Source: an uncultured Cuneatibacter sp. (GTDB lineage Bacteria > Bacillota > Clostridia > Lachnospirales > Lachnospiraceae). From it: a stretch of DNA of 64,000 nucleotides. The stretch covers positions 1-64,000 of the forward strand of contig CAKQHB010000012.1 of the NCBI GenBank assembly GCA_934234215.1, written 5' to 3'. This document shows positions 53,847 through 62,311 of this stretch, one piece after another. A program made the translations under genes and the position numbers. The notes under the pieces were generated by a model. The model was not told the DNA's origin. It saw only the letters and a program-made list of their open reading frames with translations, and did not search any database. Each line of letters starts with the position of its first letter. The first letter of the stretch is position 1.

Positions 53847-54716
53847 TTATAATTCTGTCTGTTCCTGATCTGTTCCGTCTGTTTCTTCCCTCAGCATCGT
53901 CTCATACTGTTCTATCGCACCTTCGATCATCTGTTTCCATTCTCCAGGAACAACAAACGGATTTGTGCCATCCGGATTCTGTCCCATCACAGCACGTTTT
54001 TCCATCGTATGATTCTGCCCGGTATGATTTCCCAATACCAGATCTACCGGCAGATTCTTTATCTTCTGCATACTGCTGACAAAATATTTCCTGTATTCCG
54101 GCACCTGATATCGCTCCTGAAAATCTCTGCACAGTGTATTGATTCCAATTCCCCCGCAAAGCCCTGCAAGGTGTTTCTCTCCGTTTTCTTCCAATGGGAT
54201 CAGAAATGTCAGAACCCCCATTGTATGTCCGGGTGTCGCGATCACCCGGATTGCCGTACTTCCAAGGCAAATCTCATCTCCATCCTGGAGGATCACATCC
54301 GGGCTGAAAACCTCTACATGTGCCGGTCCTGCATCTTCTGCCAGCATCAGTTCCGGACGTTCCGCAAACATTTTTGCGTCTCCCTCTCCAAGAAATGTCT
54401 TTGCTCCGGAAAGGCTCTTCAAAAATGCTGTCGTCCCAATATGATCAAAATGACCATGCGTATGTACGATATACTGAATATTTTTCGGAGAAAATCCAGC
54501 TTCCCAGATCGCTTCGATCATCTGTGCCTGCGAAGTCGGATACGTCGTATCGATCAAAATCAGTCCTTCCTCTGTATCCAGAAGATAGGATCCCACATCC
54601 TTGTTCCCCACAAAATAAAGGTTTGCAAAAATCCGGAACGGTTTAACATAATACTTTTCCGGATGCTCGTAAAAGTCTTTCATACGTTCTCTTGAAAATG
54701 CATATTTAGATGCCAT
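53847..54716 (-). CDS. Metallo-beta-lactamase-fold hydrolase
   Basis: 289 residues with the HxHxDH metal site HTHGHFDHIG (His87, His89, Asp91, His92) and a further histidine in IRVIATPGHTMGVLTFLI; the latter and the overall length resemble subclass B3-like hydrolases. No signal peptide is seen, so a role as a secreted antibiotic hydrolase is unlikely. It overlaps the end of the MATE gene by 11 bases; the phospholipase-like gene follows 23 bases on. Confidence 0.88.
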   Translation of the reverse strand: MASKYAFSRERMKDFYEHPEKYYVKPFRIFANLYFVGNKDVGSYLLDTEEGLILIDTTYPTSQAQMIEAIWEAGFSPKNIQYIVHTHGHFDHIGTTAFLKSLSGAKTFLGEGDAKMFAERPELMLAEDAGPAHVEVFSPDVILQDGDEICLGSTAIRVIATPGHTMGVLTFLIPLEENGEKHLAGLCGGIGINTLCRDFQERYQVPEYRKYFVSSMQKIKNLPVDLVLGNHTGQNHTMEKRAVMGQNPDGTNPFVVPGEWKQMIEGAIEQYETMLREETDGTDQEQTEL

Positions 54717-56055
54717 TTTGTTTCCTCATTTTCTTTCTTGCGATCAAAAAACAAATTGCCTGCGCCACCGTCGTCAGCGCCCATGTCAGCGGATAGGAAA
54801 TATACAGCACCCTCAGCTCATGCCACTTTGCAAACACCGTAAAAATCCAGATCAGACGGGCGCCGCAGATCAGCGTCAGCGAGATCACCGTCGGTGCAAT
54901 GGACATGCCCATGCCTCGCGTTGCATTTGGGATCATATCCATCAGTCCACAAAATGCATACGGAATCAAGATTACCGAGAATTTAATCATTCCATAAGAC
55001 ACAACTTCCGGATCAGAAGAATAGATATGTAAGAATGTCTCGCCGTGGAAATACAAGATCATCGGCAAAATCGTGCAGATCGCAATGACTAAAGCTCCGC
55101 ATTCCAGCACGATCTTATCTACACGTTTGTAATTCTTCGCACCCACATTTTGTCCCACAAAGCTCAGGCACGCCTGTGCAAACGCACTGGATGCCGTCCA
55201 CAAAAAGCTGTCCAGATTTGTCGCTGCCGCATTTCCTGCCATTGCGATCGCACCAAAGGAATTGAGGGAACTCTGCACAACGATATTGGAAAAGTCGATG
55301 ACGATGCCCTGCAAGCCCGCCGGAATCCCCAGCACCAGAATGCGCTTCAACGCTCTCGCCCGGAAGGAAATCTGCCGCCAGTCCAGACGATACGGCGCCG
55401 CGTCCGTCAACAGACATCGCATGACCATGACTGCGGAAAACGCCTGAGAGATCACCGTCGCAACGCCGACACCGATCACCCCCAGATGGAATGTGACAAC
55501 CAAAAAGACATTCAGCCCTGCATTTAAGACACCGGAAATCAGCAGATAATACAGTGGTCGCTTCGTATCTCCGATGGCCCGCAGAATTGCCGCACCGAAA
55601 TTGTACAGCATGAAAAACGGCATGCCGGAAAAATAAATTTGCAGATAAATGACTGCCATATCCAGAACATCCTCCGGCGTATGCATCATCTGCAAAATCG
55701 GACGTACCGAGAAGATACCCACAAAAATCATAAGAATTCCGCACACAATTGCCAGCGCAATGGAAGTGTGAACTGTGTCGTGCAGCGCTTTTTCATCGCC
55801 TGCACCATAGTTTTTTGCCGCCTCGATATTCGTGCCCAACGACAACCCCGTGAACAGATTCGTCATCGTGTACACCAGCGCACTGGTGGAGCCAACGGCT
55901 GCCAGCGCCGCGTTTCCGGAAAACCGTCCGACAACGACCATATCGATCGCATTGAACAACAGCTGCAAAATGCCCGATATCATCAATGGAATTGAGAACT
56001 GAATCAGTTTCGGAAACAGCGATCCATGCACCATATCAATCTCATGTGATTTCAT
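54706..56055 (-). CDS. MATE-family multidrug/cation exporter
   Basis: 449 residues, twelve predicted membrane helices in two similar halves, with the MATE signatures GSLFPKLIQFSIPLMISGILQ, MVVVGRFSGNAALAAVG and AACLSF/VGQNVGAKNYKRV. It uses a sodium or proton gradient; the substrate cannot be told. First gene of the MATE-hydrolase-phospholipase unit. Confidence 0.93.
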   Translation of the reverse strand: MKSHEIDMVHGSLFPKLIQFSIPLMISGILQLLFNAIDMVVVGRFSGNAALAAVGSTSALVYTMTNLFTGLSLGTNIEAAKNYGAGDEKALHDTVHTSIALAIVCGILMIFVGIFSVRPILQMMHTPEDVLDMAVIYLQIYFSGMPFFMLYNFGAAILRAIGDTKRPLYYLLISGVLNAGLNVFLVVTFHLGVIGVGVATVISQAFSAVMVMRCLLTDAAPYRLDWRQISFRARALKRILVLGIPAGLQGIVIDFSNIVVQSSLNSFGAIAMAGNAAATNLDSFLWTASSAFAQACLSFVGQNVGAKNYKRVDKIVLECGALVIAICTILPMILYFHGETFLHIYSSDPEVVSYGMIKFSVILIPYAFCGLMDMIPNATRGMGMSIAPTVISLTLICGARLIWIFTVFAKWHELRVLYISYPLTWALTTVAQAICFLIARKKMRKQNGI

Positions 56056-56103
56056 ACTTTTCCTTTTCTCCCCAATCGTATTTGCTTACGTCATATAATC
56101 TTT

Positions 56104-56132
56104 ATTATACTGCATCTACCCACTGTCGGTAA
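56104..56132 (-). promoter_or_regulatory. Promoter of the MATE operon
   Basis: Minus-strand TATAAT (56104-56109) with TTACCG (56127-56132) at 17 bases. It lies between the MATE gene and repeat family 1 copy c. Confidence 0.55.
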
Positions 56133-56161
56133 AGACAGAAATCCGCTCCTATAATGTAAAA

Positions 56162-56301
56162 ATAGAATCCTGCTCCGCAGGATTCTCCGCCTGCGGCGGG
56201 TCGCGAAGCGACAAATTCTGCTCCGCCGCAGTGTGATCCATGCGGAGCGCTTTTTTGCTTTATAGGAAATGCGACGCAATTTCCTATAAAGTAAAAAAGC
56301 T
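56162..56301 (-). repeat. Palindromic repeat family 1, copy c
   Basis: Full 140-bp copy. Plus-strand order: AGAATCCTGC/GCAGGATTCT hairpin, CCGCC-TGC-GGCGG, GTCGC-GAA-GCGAC, a CTGCTCCGCCGCAG segment, then the long stem GCTTTATAGGAAAT ... ATTTCCTATAAAGT flanked by T6 and A6 runs. On the minus strand it starts at the U-tract of the nrdG terminator. Confidence 0.85.
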
Positions 56302-56327
56302 CCGGAAACAGTTCTGCTCCCGAAGCT
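56293..56327 (-). terminator. Terminator of nrdD-nrdG
   Basis: Minus strand: AGCTTCGG...CCGGAGCT stem (one G:T pair), 14-base loop, then TTTTTAC; 21 bases after the nrdG stop. Confidence 0.75.
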
Positions 56328-56348
56328 TTCTTACTCTCTTTGTATTCC

Positions 56349-56879
56349 TTATCTGCGGCACTTTTCCCACAGCACAGGCTCGTGAGCCGCCAGCGTCTTT
56401 TTCATGTCGAGGATTCTCTGATTTTCTGATCCACGGAACTGCAAAGAAATGTTTTTCTTCTCAGCCACGAATCGTCCATCCACGAGAATGTCGATCAGCG
56501 ACAACAGTTCATCCGTATACTCACATCTTGGATGGCTGCCGTCAGTCTGCAGCTCCTCTAGTGTGAATCCAGAGAACATCCAAATATCCTTTTTCGGATA
56601 CGTCTCCCGAATCCGGTGAATCAAAGGCAACAGATCCCGCTGATTCTGCGGCTCAAACGGTTCTCCGCCCAGCACGGTAAATCCTGTGATATAATCTGGC
56701 TTCAACAGATCCATAATGTATTCTTCTGTCTCTTTTGTGAACGGCTGTCCGTAACAGAAGTCCCATGTCTGCGGCTGAAAACAGTCTTTGCAGTGATTCG
56801 TGCAGCCGGAGACAAATAACGTAATACGGACACCAACACCATTTGCAATATCACAATTTTTAATTTCACCGTAATACAT
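56349..56879 (-). CDS. nrdG: Anaerobic ribonucleotide reductase activating enzyme
   Basis: Radical-SAM enzyme that makes the glycyl radical on NrdD. 176 residues with the cluster motif CTNHCKDC (Cys26, Cys30, Cys33; CX3CX2C) and the GGEPFEPQNQ glycine-rich SAM site. It follows nrdD by 54 bases on the same strand. Confidence 0.96.
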   Translation of the reverse strand: MYYGEIKNCDIANGVGVRITLFVSGCTNHCKDCFQPQTWDFCYGQPFTKETEEYIMDLLKPDYITGFTVLGGEPFEPQNQRDLLPLIHRIRETYPKKDIWMFSGFTLEELQTDGSHPRCEYTDELLSLIDILVDGRFVAEKKNISLQFRGSENQRILDMKKTLAAHEPVLWEKCRR

Positions 56880-56933
56880 AATGAATGTCCCTTCTTGTCT
56901 CGATTTTTTTCCGGAGATTCTCGAGTTGTAGTT

Positions 56934-59111
56934 TTACAGGTGCAGTACGCGCTCGCGGATTTCCTGAGTACGACCCTGGTTCCAGAACTGGGTTCCGATG
57001 TAACCGCAGGTACGGCGTGCGACATTCATCTTGTCCTGATCGCGGTTACCGCAGTTCGGACACTCCCAGATCAGCTTGCCATCCTCGTCCTCGATGATGC
57101 GGATTTCTCCGTCATAGCCGCAGCACTGGCAGTAGTCGCTCTTTGTGTTCAGCTCTGCATACATGATATTGTCATAAATATACTGCATCACCGACAGAAC
57201 TGCCGGAATGTTGTCCTGCATGTTCGGTACTTCCACATAGCTGATGGCGCCGCCCGGAGACAGCTCCTGAAACTCAGATTCGAATTTCAGCTTTGTGAAG
57301 GCATCAATGTGCTCGGTTACGTGTACATGATAGCTGTTTGTGATGTAGTTCTTATCGGTAACGCCCGGAATGATGCCGAAACGGTTCTGCAGGCACTTTG
57401 CAAACTTGTAAGTCGTGCTCTCCAGCGGAGTGCCGTATACGGAGAAGTCGATGTTCTCTTTCTTCTTCCACTCGGCGCAGGCATCGTTCAGACGCTTCAT
57501 TACGGACAGTGCAAAATCCTTTGCCTCTGCATCGGTGTGGGACTTTCCTGTCATGTAACGAACACACTCGTACAGACCTGCATAGCCCAGAGAGATCGTG
57601 GAATATCCGTTGAACAGCAGCGGATCGATCACTTCACCCTTTTTCAGACGAGCCAATGCGCCGTACTGCCACAGGATCGGAGCAACGTCAGACGGAGTGC
57701 CTAACAGACGCTTGTGACGGCACATCAGTGCGCGGTAACACAGATCCAGTCTCTCGTCAAAAATCTTCCAGAACTGCTCCATGTCACCTGCTGAGGAGCA
57801 TGCAACGTCTACCAGATTCAGTGTCACAACACCCTGATTGAAACGTCCGTAATACTGGGGCTTGCCCTGATCGTTGATATAAGGAGTCAGGAAGCTGCGG
57901 CAGCCCATGCAGGGATAGCAATGGCCCTCTCCGTTTGCATCGACCTTCAGCTCCTTCATCTTCTTTTCGGAAATGTAGTCCGGCACCATACGCTTTGCAG
58001 TGCAGCGAGCTGCCAACTCGGTCAGATACCAGTACTTGCTGTCCTCGTGGATGTTGTCCTCTTCCAACACATAGATCAGCTTCGGGAATGCAGGAGTGAT
58101 GTACACGCCCTTTTCATTCTTGACACCAAGAATACGCTGGTTCAGCATCTCCTCGATGATCATCGCAAGGTCATCTCTCGTGCGGCCCTCCGGAACTTCG
58201 TCCAGGTACATAAAGACGGTTACGAACGGTGCCTGACCATTCGTCGTCATGAGGGTGATGACCTGATACTGGATCATCTGGATACCCTTCTTGATTTCTT
58301 CTTTTACACGCATCTCCGTCACATGATCGATCTGCTCGTTGTTCAGCTCCAGACCGGCTGCCTGGAACTCCTCCTCAACCTGCTTGCGGAACTTCTGACG
58401 GCTGACCTCAACGAACGGTGCCAGATGGGACAGGGATACACTCTGTCCGCCGTACTGGGAGCTGGCGATCTGTGCGATCGTCTGTGTCGCAATATTACAG
58501 GCGGTGGAAAAGCTCTTGGGCTTCTCGATCATCGTCTCGCTGACAACGGTGCCATTCTGAAGCATATCCTCCAGATTCACCAGACAGCAGTTGTGCATAT
58601 GCTGTGCAAAATAATCGGAATCATGGAAATGGATGATACCCTTCTCATGTGCTTCCACGATATCCGGCGGCAGCAGAAAACGTCTCGTGATGTCCTTGCT
58701 GACCTCACCTGCCATATAGTCACGCTGTACACTGTTGACGGTCGGATTCTTATTGGAGTTTTCCTGCTTGACCTCTTCGTTCTCGCACTCCAGCAGGCTC
58801 ATGATCTGCTTATCGGTGGAGTTCGCCTTGCGTGCAAGCTGTCTCTCATAGCGGTAAGTGATGTAATTCCGCGCAACGCTGTATGCCTTCTGCGCCATGA
58901 TCTCATCTTCTACAAGATCCTGGATCTCCTCTACGTTCGGGGAACGGCGCATGCTGATGCATGCCTCCTCCACGTTGCGATAAATCTCTCCGATCTGATC
59001 CTCCCGCAGTCTCTCTGCCGGGATCACACTCTCATTTGCTCTGCGAATTGCTGACACAATTTTCGTGCCGTCAAAATCACACTCGGCGCCACTTCTCTTA
59101 ATAATCTTCAT
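56934..59111 (-). CDS. nrdD: Anaerobic (class III) ribonucleoside-triphosphate reductase
   Basis: Reduces NTPs to dNTPs without oxygen. 725 residues: N-terminal ATP-cone for allosteric activity control (RSGAECDFDGTKIVSAIRRA...), the ten-stranded barrel with HFHDSDYFAQHMHNCCLVNL, a C-terminal zinc site of two CX2C pairs (CQCC, CPNC) and the glycyl-radical motif RTCGYIG with Gly703. Its promoter carries two NrdR boxes. Full length. Confidence 0.97.
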   Translation of the reverse strand: MKIIKRSGAECDFDGTKIVSAIRRANESVIPAERLREDQIGEIYRNVEEACISMRRSPNVEEIQDLVEDEIMAQKAYSVARNYITYRYERQLARKANSTDKQIMSLLECENEEVKQENSNKNPTVNSVQRDYMAGEVSKDITRRFLLPPDIVEAHEKGIIHFHDSDYFAQHMHNCCLVNLEDMLQNGTVVSETMIEKPKSFSTACNIATQTIAQIASSQYGGQSVSLSHLAPFVEVSRQKFRKQVEEEFQAAGLELNNEQIDHVTEMRVKEEIKKGIQMIQYQVITLMTTNGQAPFVTVFMYLDEVPEGRTRDDLAMIIEEMLNQRILGVKNEKGVYITPAFPKLIYVLEEDNIHEDSKYWYLTELAARCTAKRMVPDYISEKKMKELKVDANGEGHCYPCMGCRSFLTPYINDQGKPQYYGRFNQGVVTLNLVDVACSSAGDMEQFWKIFDERLDLCYRALMCRHKRLLGTPSDVAPILWQYGALARLKKGEVIDPLLFNGYSTISLGYAGLYECVRYMTGKSHTDAEAKDFALSVMKRLNDACAEWKKKENIDFSVYGTPLESTTYKFAKCLQNRFGIIPGVTDKNYITNSYHVHVTEHIDAFTKLKFESEFQELSPGGAISYVEVPNMQDNIPAVLSVMQYIYDNIMYAELNTKSDYCQCCGYDGEIRIIEDEDGKLIWECPNCGNRDQDKMNVARRTCGYIGTQFWNQGRTQEIRERVLHL

Positions 59112-59191
59112 GGTGTCTGCCCCCTTCTCAAATTCTGAAATGTATTTGTTTCTCTATTTGGAATACGATGTCTTACACATCGCTTTGTTTC

Positions 59192-59227
59192 AAAAAAAGA
59201 CGAATCCCCGAAGGGATCCGCGCGTCT
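59192..59227 (-). terminator. Terminator-like hairpin in the nrdD leader
   Basis: Minus strand: GACG...GATCCC, loop TTCG, GGGATT-CGTC, then TTTTTTT. A four-to-five-base bulge interrupts the stem. It lies only some 15-50 bases after the predicted transcription start of nrdD, so it could be an attenuator or end a very short RNA. Confidence 0.55.
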
Positions 59228-59245
59228 TTCTTGTGCATCGCTCCG

Positions 59246-59276
59246 TAAGTATACACCAGATATTGTGCCGCAGTCA
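59246..59276 (-). promoter_or_regulatory. Promoter of nrdD-nrdG
   Basis: Minus-strand TTGACT, 18-base spacer, TATACT (about 59246-59251 for the -10). The proximal NrdR box fills the spacer. Confidence 0.65.
59253..59268. promoter_or_regulatory. NrdR box, proximal
   Basis: GCACAATATCTGGTGT on the minus strand, close to the NrdR consensus ACACWATATWTWGTGT. It lies between -35 and -10, where binding of the dATP-loaded repressor would block the polymerase. Confidence 0.75.
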
Positions 59277-59284
59277 AGCTGTGG

Positions 59285-59300
59285 ACACCAGATTTTGTGG
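59285..59300. promoter_or_regulatory. NrdR box, distal
   Basis: CCACAAAATCTGGTGT on the minus strand, 32 bases (three helical turns) from the proximal box, the usual NrdR arrangement. nrdR itself is not in the window. Confidence 0.75.
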
Positions 59301-59416
59301 TGTTTTGTAAAGTAGTGAAATTCACTCTGTCAAGTTCCATTCTTACCGATTCTATGAATTTCATTCAGAACATTCCTTATTTATAAAGGAAATATTATTT
59401 TTTTGTAAAATAATCA

Positions 59417-59445
59417 TTGACAAACATTTCGAAAGCCCCTACTAT
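59417..59445 (+). promoter_or_regulatory. Promoter of the uracil permease gene
   Basis: TTGACA (59417-59422), 17-base spacer, TACTAT (59440-59445); 35 bases before the ATG. Divergent from the nrdD promoter. Confidence 0.8.
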
Positions 59446-59480
59446 TCTCTTTAGGTTTTTACACTATAAGGAGGCATTCC

Positions 59481-60890
59481 ATGTCAAAAGAAAAAAATGT
59501 AAGTCTTGGCACGACCGGTATCTATGATGCCAGCGTCCTCGGTGTTCCGAAGATGCTCATCCTCGGTCTGCAGCACACCTTCGCTATGTTTGGTGCGACT
59601 GTCCTTGTTCCTCTGCTCACGGGACTGAACATGCAGACCACCCTGTTAATGGCAGGTCTTGGTACTCTGCTGTTCCACCTGATCACCGGCAGAAAGGTTC
59701 CGATATTCCTTGGATCTTCTTTCGCATTCCTCGGTGGTTACGCTGCTGTTACCGGTATGGCACCGGAGGGCGCTGCGGCTGCTTCTATGCTGCCCTACGC
59801 ATGTCTGGGTGTTGCGATTGCCGGTCTTGTTTACCTGATCTTAGCTGCTGTTTTTGCAGTCTTTGATGTCAAGAAGGTAATGAAGTTCTTCCCGCCGGTT
59901 GTAACCGGTCCGATCATCATTGCCATCGGTCTGAGTCTGGCAGGCAGTGCGATCGGCAACTGTGAAACCTGCTGGCCCATCGCTCTGATTGCTCTGATCA
60001 GCGTTATCATTTTCAATATCTGGGGACGCGGCATGGCAAAGATCGTTCCGATCCTGCTGGGTATTCTGATCTCTGTTGTATTTGCAATCGTTCTGGCTCT
60101 GCTGTTTGGTGAGTCTGTAGACGGCTACATCACCATCGGCGGCAACACTGCTTTACAGCTCTTCTCCGAGGACAAGCTGCAGGCATTCCGCGATGCAAGC
60201 TGGATCGGTCTTCCGATCTACAAGGACTGCATCGTATTTGGCAACATTAAGGATTCTTCTCTGGCTGTCAGCGCTATTGTTGCTGTCGTTCCGATCGCTC
60301 TGGCTTCCATGATGGAGCATATCGGTGATATCTCCGCAGTCAGCGCTACCACCGGTAAGAACTTCCTTGCAGATCCCGGTCTGAAGAGAACTCTGGTTGG
60401 TGACGGTCTGGCAACTACCATGTCTTCTCTGTTCGGCGGTCCTGCAAATACAACATACGGCGAGAACACCGGTGTTCTTGCTCTGACAAAGGTATACGAT
60501 CCGAAGGTTGTCCGCATCGCTGCCTGCTTCGCAATCCTGCTTTCCTTCTCCCCGAAGGTTGCTGCTGCGATCAGCCTGCTGCCCACTTCCATCATCGGTG
60601 GTATCTCCTTCATCCTGTACGGTATGATCTCCGGCGTTGGTATCCGTAACGTCGTTGAGAATCAGGTTGATATGACCAAGAGCCGTAACCTGATCATCAT
60701 CGCTGTTATCCTTGTTTGTGCACTGGGTATCTCCAGCGTTGACTTCTCCATCGGCGAATTTAACATCAGCCTGACTTCCCTGGCAGTTGCCGCTATCGCA
60801 GGTATTGCTCTGAATGCGATCCTGCCCGGTAACGACTATGTTTTCGAAGCTGCTGAATATAAGAACGGCATTGTAGAAAGCGAGGAATAA
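59481..60890 (+). CDS. NCS2-family uracil (or uracil-xanthine) permease
   Basis: 469 residues with 12-14 membrane helices and the NCS2 signatures GLQHTFAMFGATVLVPLLTG, GSSFAFLGG and the MMEHIGDISAVSATTGKNFL segment with the substrate-binding Glu; the nearby NTTYGENTG motif is typical of UraA/PyrP. Ribosome binding site AAGGAGG. Codon use is biased toward frequent codons, so high expression is likely. Single-gene unit. Confidence 0.93.
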   Translation: MSKEKNVSLGTTGIYDASVLGVPKMLILGLQHTFAMFGATVLVPLLTGLNMQTTLLMAGLGTLLFHLITGRKVPIFLGSSFAFLGGYAAVTGMAPEGAAAASMLPYACLGVAIAGLVYLILAAVFAVFDVKKVMKFFPPVVTGPIIIAIGLSLAGSAIGNCETCWPIALIALISVIIFNIWGRGMAKIVPILLGILISVVFAIVLALLFGESVDGYITIGGNTALQLFSEDKLQAFRDASWIGLPIYKDCIVFGNIKDSSLAVSAIVAVVPIALASMMEHIGDISAVSATTGKNFLADPGLKRTLVGDGLATTMSSLFGGPANTTYGENTGVLALTKVYDPKVVRIAACFAILLSFSPKVAAAISLLPTSIIGGISFILYGMISGVGIRNVVENQVDMTKSRNLIIIAVILVCALGISSVDFSIGEFNISLTSLAVAAIAGIALNAILPGNDYVFEAAEYKNGIVESEE

Positions 60891-60915
60891 TCTTTCGGTC
60901 TTTCTAAATGCATTT

Positions 60916-60960
60916 AAAAAAGCCTCAGTTGGAATTTCATTTCCGACTGAGGCTTTCTCT
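60916..60960 (+). terminator. Terminator of the uracil permease gene
   Basis: AAAGCCTCAGTTGGAA/TTCCGACTGAGGCTTT stem with a six-base loop, A-run before and T-rich after; may also serve the convergent dipeptidase gene. Confidence 0.85.
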
Positions 60961-60985
60961 TTGTCCTGTCACAGACGTTTTTATT

Positions 60986-62311
60986 TTATGCTTCTAACAA
61001 TTTGAGGATCGCTTTCTTGTAGATCTCCACCTGCTGTGCAAACTGCTCCAGCTTCATAGACTCGTTTGCATCGTGGATGTGGTTGTCCTCTCCGGGGAAC
61101 TCGCAGCCAAATGCGATGATGCCGGGAACACTCTTTGCGTAAGTGCCGCCACCAATCACCATCGGCTGTGTCTCTGTGTCACCGGTTACTTCCACGTATG
61201 CCTCATGCAGCTTCTTTACCAACTCAGAATCTTCCGGATAAAACAGCGGCTCTCCAATGTGGTCGATCTCGATGCGGCCGTTCTCGTCTTCCAGATACGG
61301 AGCTACAAGAGCACGCATCTTTTCCGGATTCAGAGTCACCGGATAACGAATGTCGATCGTACCGCTGATGATGCCGTCTGCAGTCTTCACAATACCGTTG
61401 TTCAGCGTCAGAGCGCCGTACTCGTCGGATACCTTTGCGCCGATGCCAATGCCATCGCAGGTCGTTCCGAAATGGCTCATGTAGAACTCTACGAAAGCAT
61501 CCTTCATACCGGCATCCTGCAGTGCCTTCATCGTAAATGCAGCTGCATTGACACCCAGCTCCGGTGTGCTGGCATGTGCTGCCACACCCTGTACATCCAT
61601 CGTGATCCCGCCATTCTCTTCCGTCACAGCTGCCTCGATGTGATCCGCCGCGAAGCAATCCTTCAACTTCCGAACATCCACTGCATCTGCCGGTACAACA
61701 GTCACACAGTGGTTGCACACTGCGTTGCTGACAAATCCACCGTTCATGGAAATAATGTTTGTATGCTTGCTGTAGAAGTTCAGCTTCATGCCGCCCTTCT
61801 CACCAAAAATACCAGGGAAGTATCCGTCCGGTGTGAATCCGGTGGTGATCGGCTCGCCGTGCTCGGCGTAATACTGCATGCAGGCAGAACCTGTCTCCTC
61901 GTTGCAGCCCATGAGCAGACGAACACGCTTGTTCATCGGGATGCCCATATCCTTAACTGCCTTCATTGCAAACATCGAAGCGATGACAGCACCCTTATCA
62001 TCGTTGACACCGCGGCCATAGATCACATCGCCCTTGCGGACAACGGTGAACGGATCGGTCTCCCAGCCTTCTCCTGCCGGTACGACATCCAGATGTCCTA
62101 CGATTCCGATGATCTCCTCACCGGAACCCATCTCGGCGTAACCACAATAATTTTCCATGTTCTTTGTCTCAAAGCCCATCTCCTCAGCAATCTGCAGTGC
62201 CTCTGCCAGACACGCTGCAGGAGCTTCGCCAAAGGGCTTGCCGGGCAATGCCTCACCCTCTACGGAATTGTACTTTACAAGACGCGCTAACGCCTGAATC
62301 ATTTCTTCCAT
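60986..62311 (-). CDS. M20-family dipeptidase (PepV/Sapep type)
   Basis: 441 residues. Metal-site residues are in VGHLDVVPAG (His73, Asp75), GVNDDKG (Asp104/105), CNEETGS (Glu138/139) and a C-terminal GGGTYAK segment with GEDNHIHDANE. These are the marks of the PepV/Sapep dipeptidases, which cleave Xaa-dipeptides in the cytoplasm. Its start overlaps the end of the exporter gene by 13 bases. Confidence 0.93.
   Translation of the reverse strand: MEEMIQALARLVKYNSVEGEALPGKPFGEAPAACLAEALQIAEEMGFETKNMENYCGYAEMGSGEEIIGIVGHLDVVPAGEGWETDPFTVVRKGDVIYGRGVNDDKGAVIASMFAMKAVKDMGIPMNKRVRLLMGCNEETGSACMQYYAEHGEPITTGFTPDGYFPGIFGEKGGMKLNFYSKHTNIISMNGGFVSNAVCNHCVTVVPADAVDVRKLKDCFAADHIEAAVTEENGGITMDVQGVAAHASTPELGVNAAAFTMKALQDAGMKDAFVEFYMSHFGTTCDGIGIGAKVSDEYGALTLNNGIVKTADGIISGTIDIRYPVTLNPEKMRALVAPYLEDENGRIEIDHIGEPLFYPEDSELVKKLHEAYVEVTGDTETQPMVIGGGTYAKSVPGIIAFGCEFPGEDNHIHDANESMKLEQFAQQVEIYKKAILKLLEA

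Noticed and set aside
57921..59054. 377-codon plus-strand frame opposite nrdD
   Set aside because: Antisense shadow of the ATP-cone and barrel of nrdD; high Leu/His/Cys content typical of shadows.
59173..59364. 63-codon minus-strand frame upstream of nrdD
   Set aside because: It covers the NrdR boxes, promoter and leader hairpin and has no ribosome binding site.
61073..62290. 405-codon plus-strand frame opposite the dipeptidase
   Set aside because: Shadow frame; the minus strand has all the M20 metal ligands.
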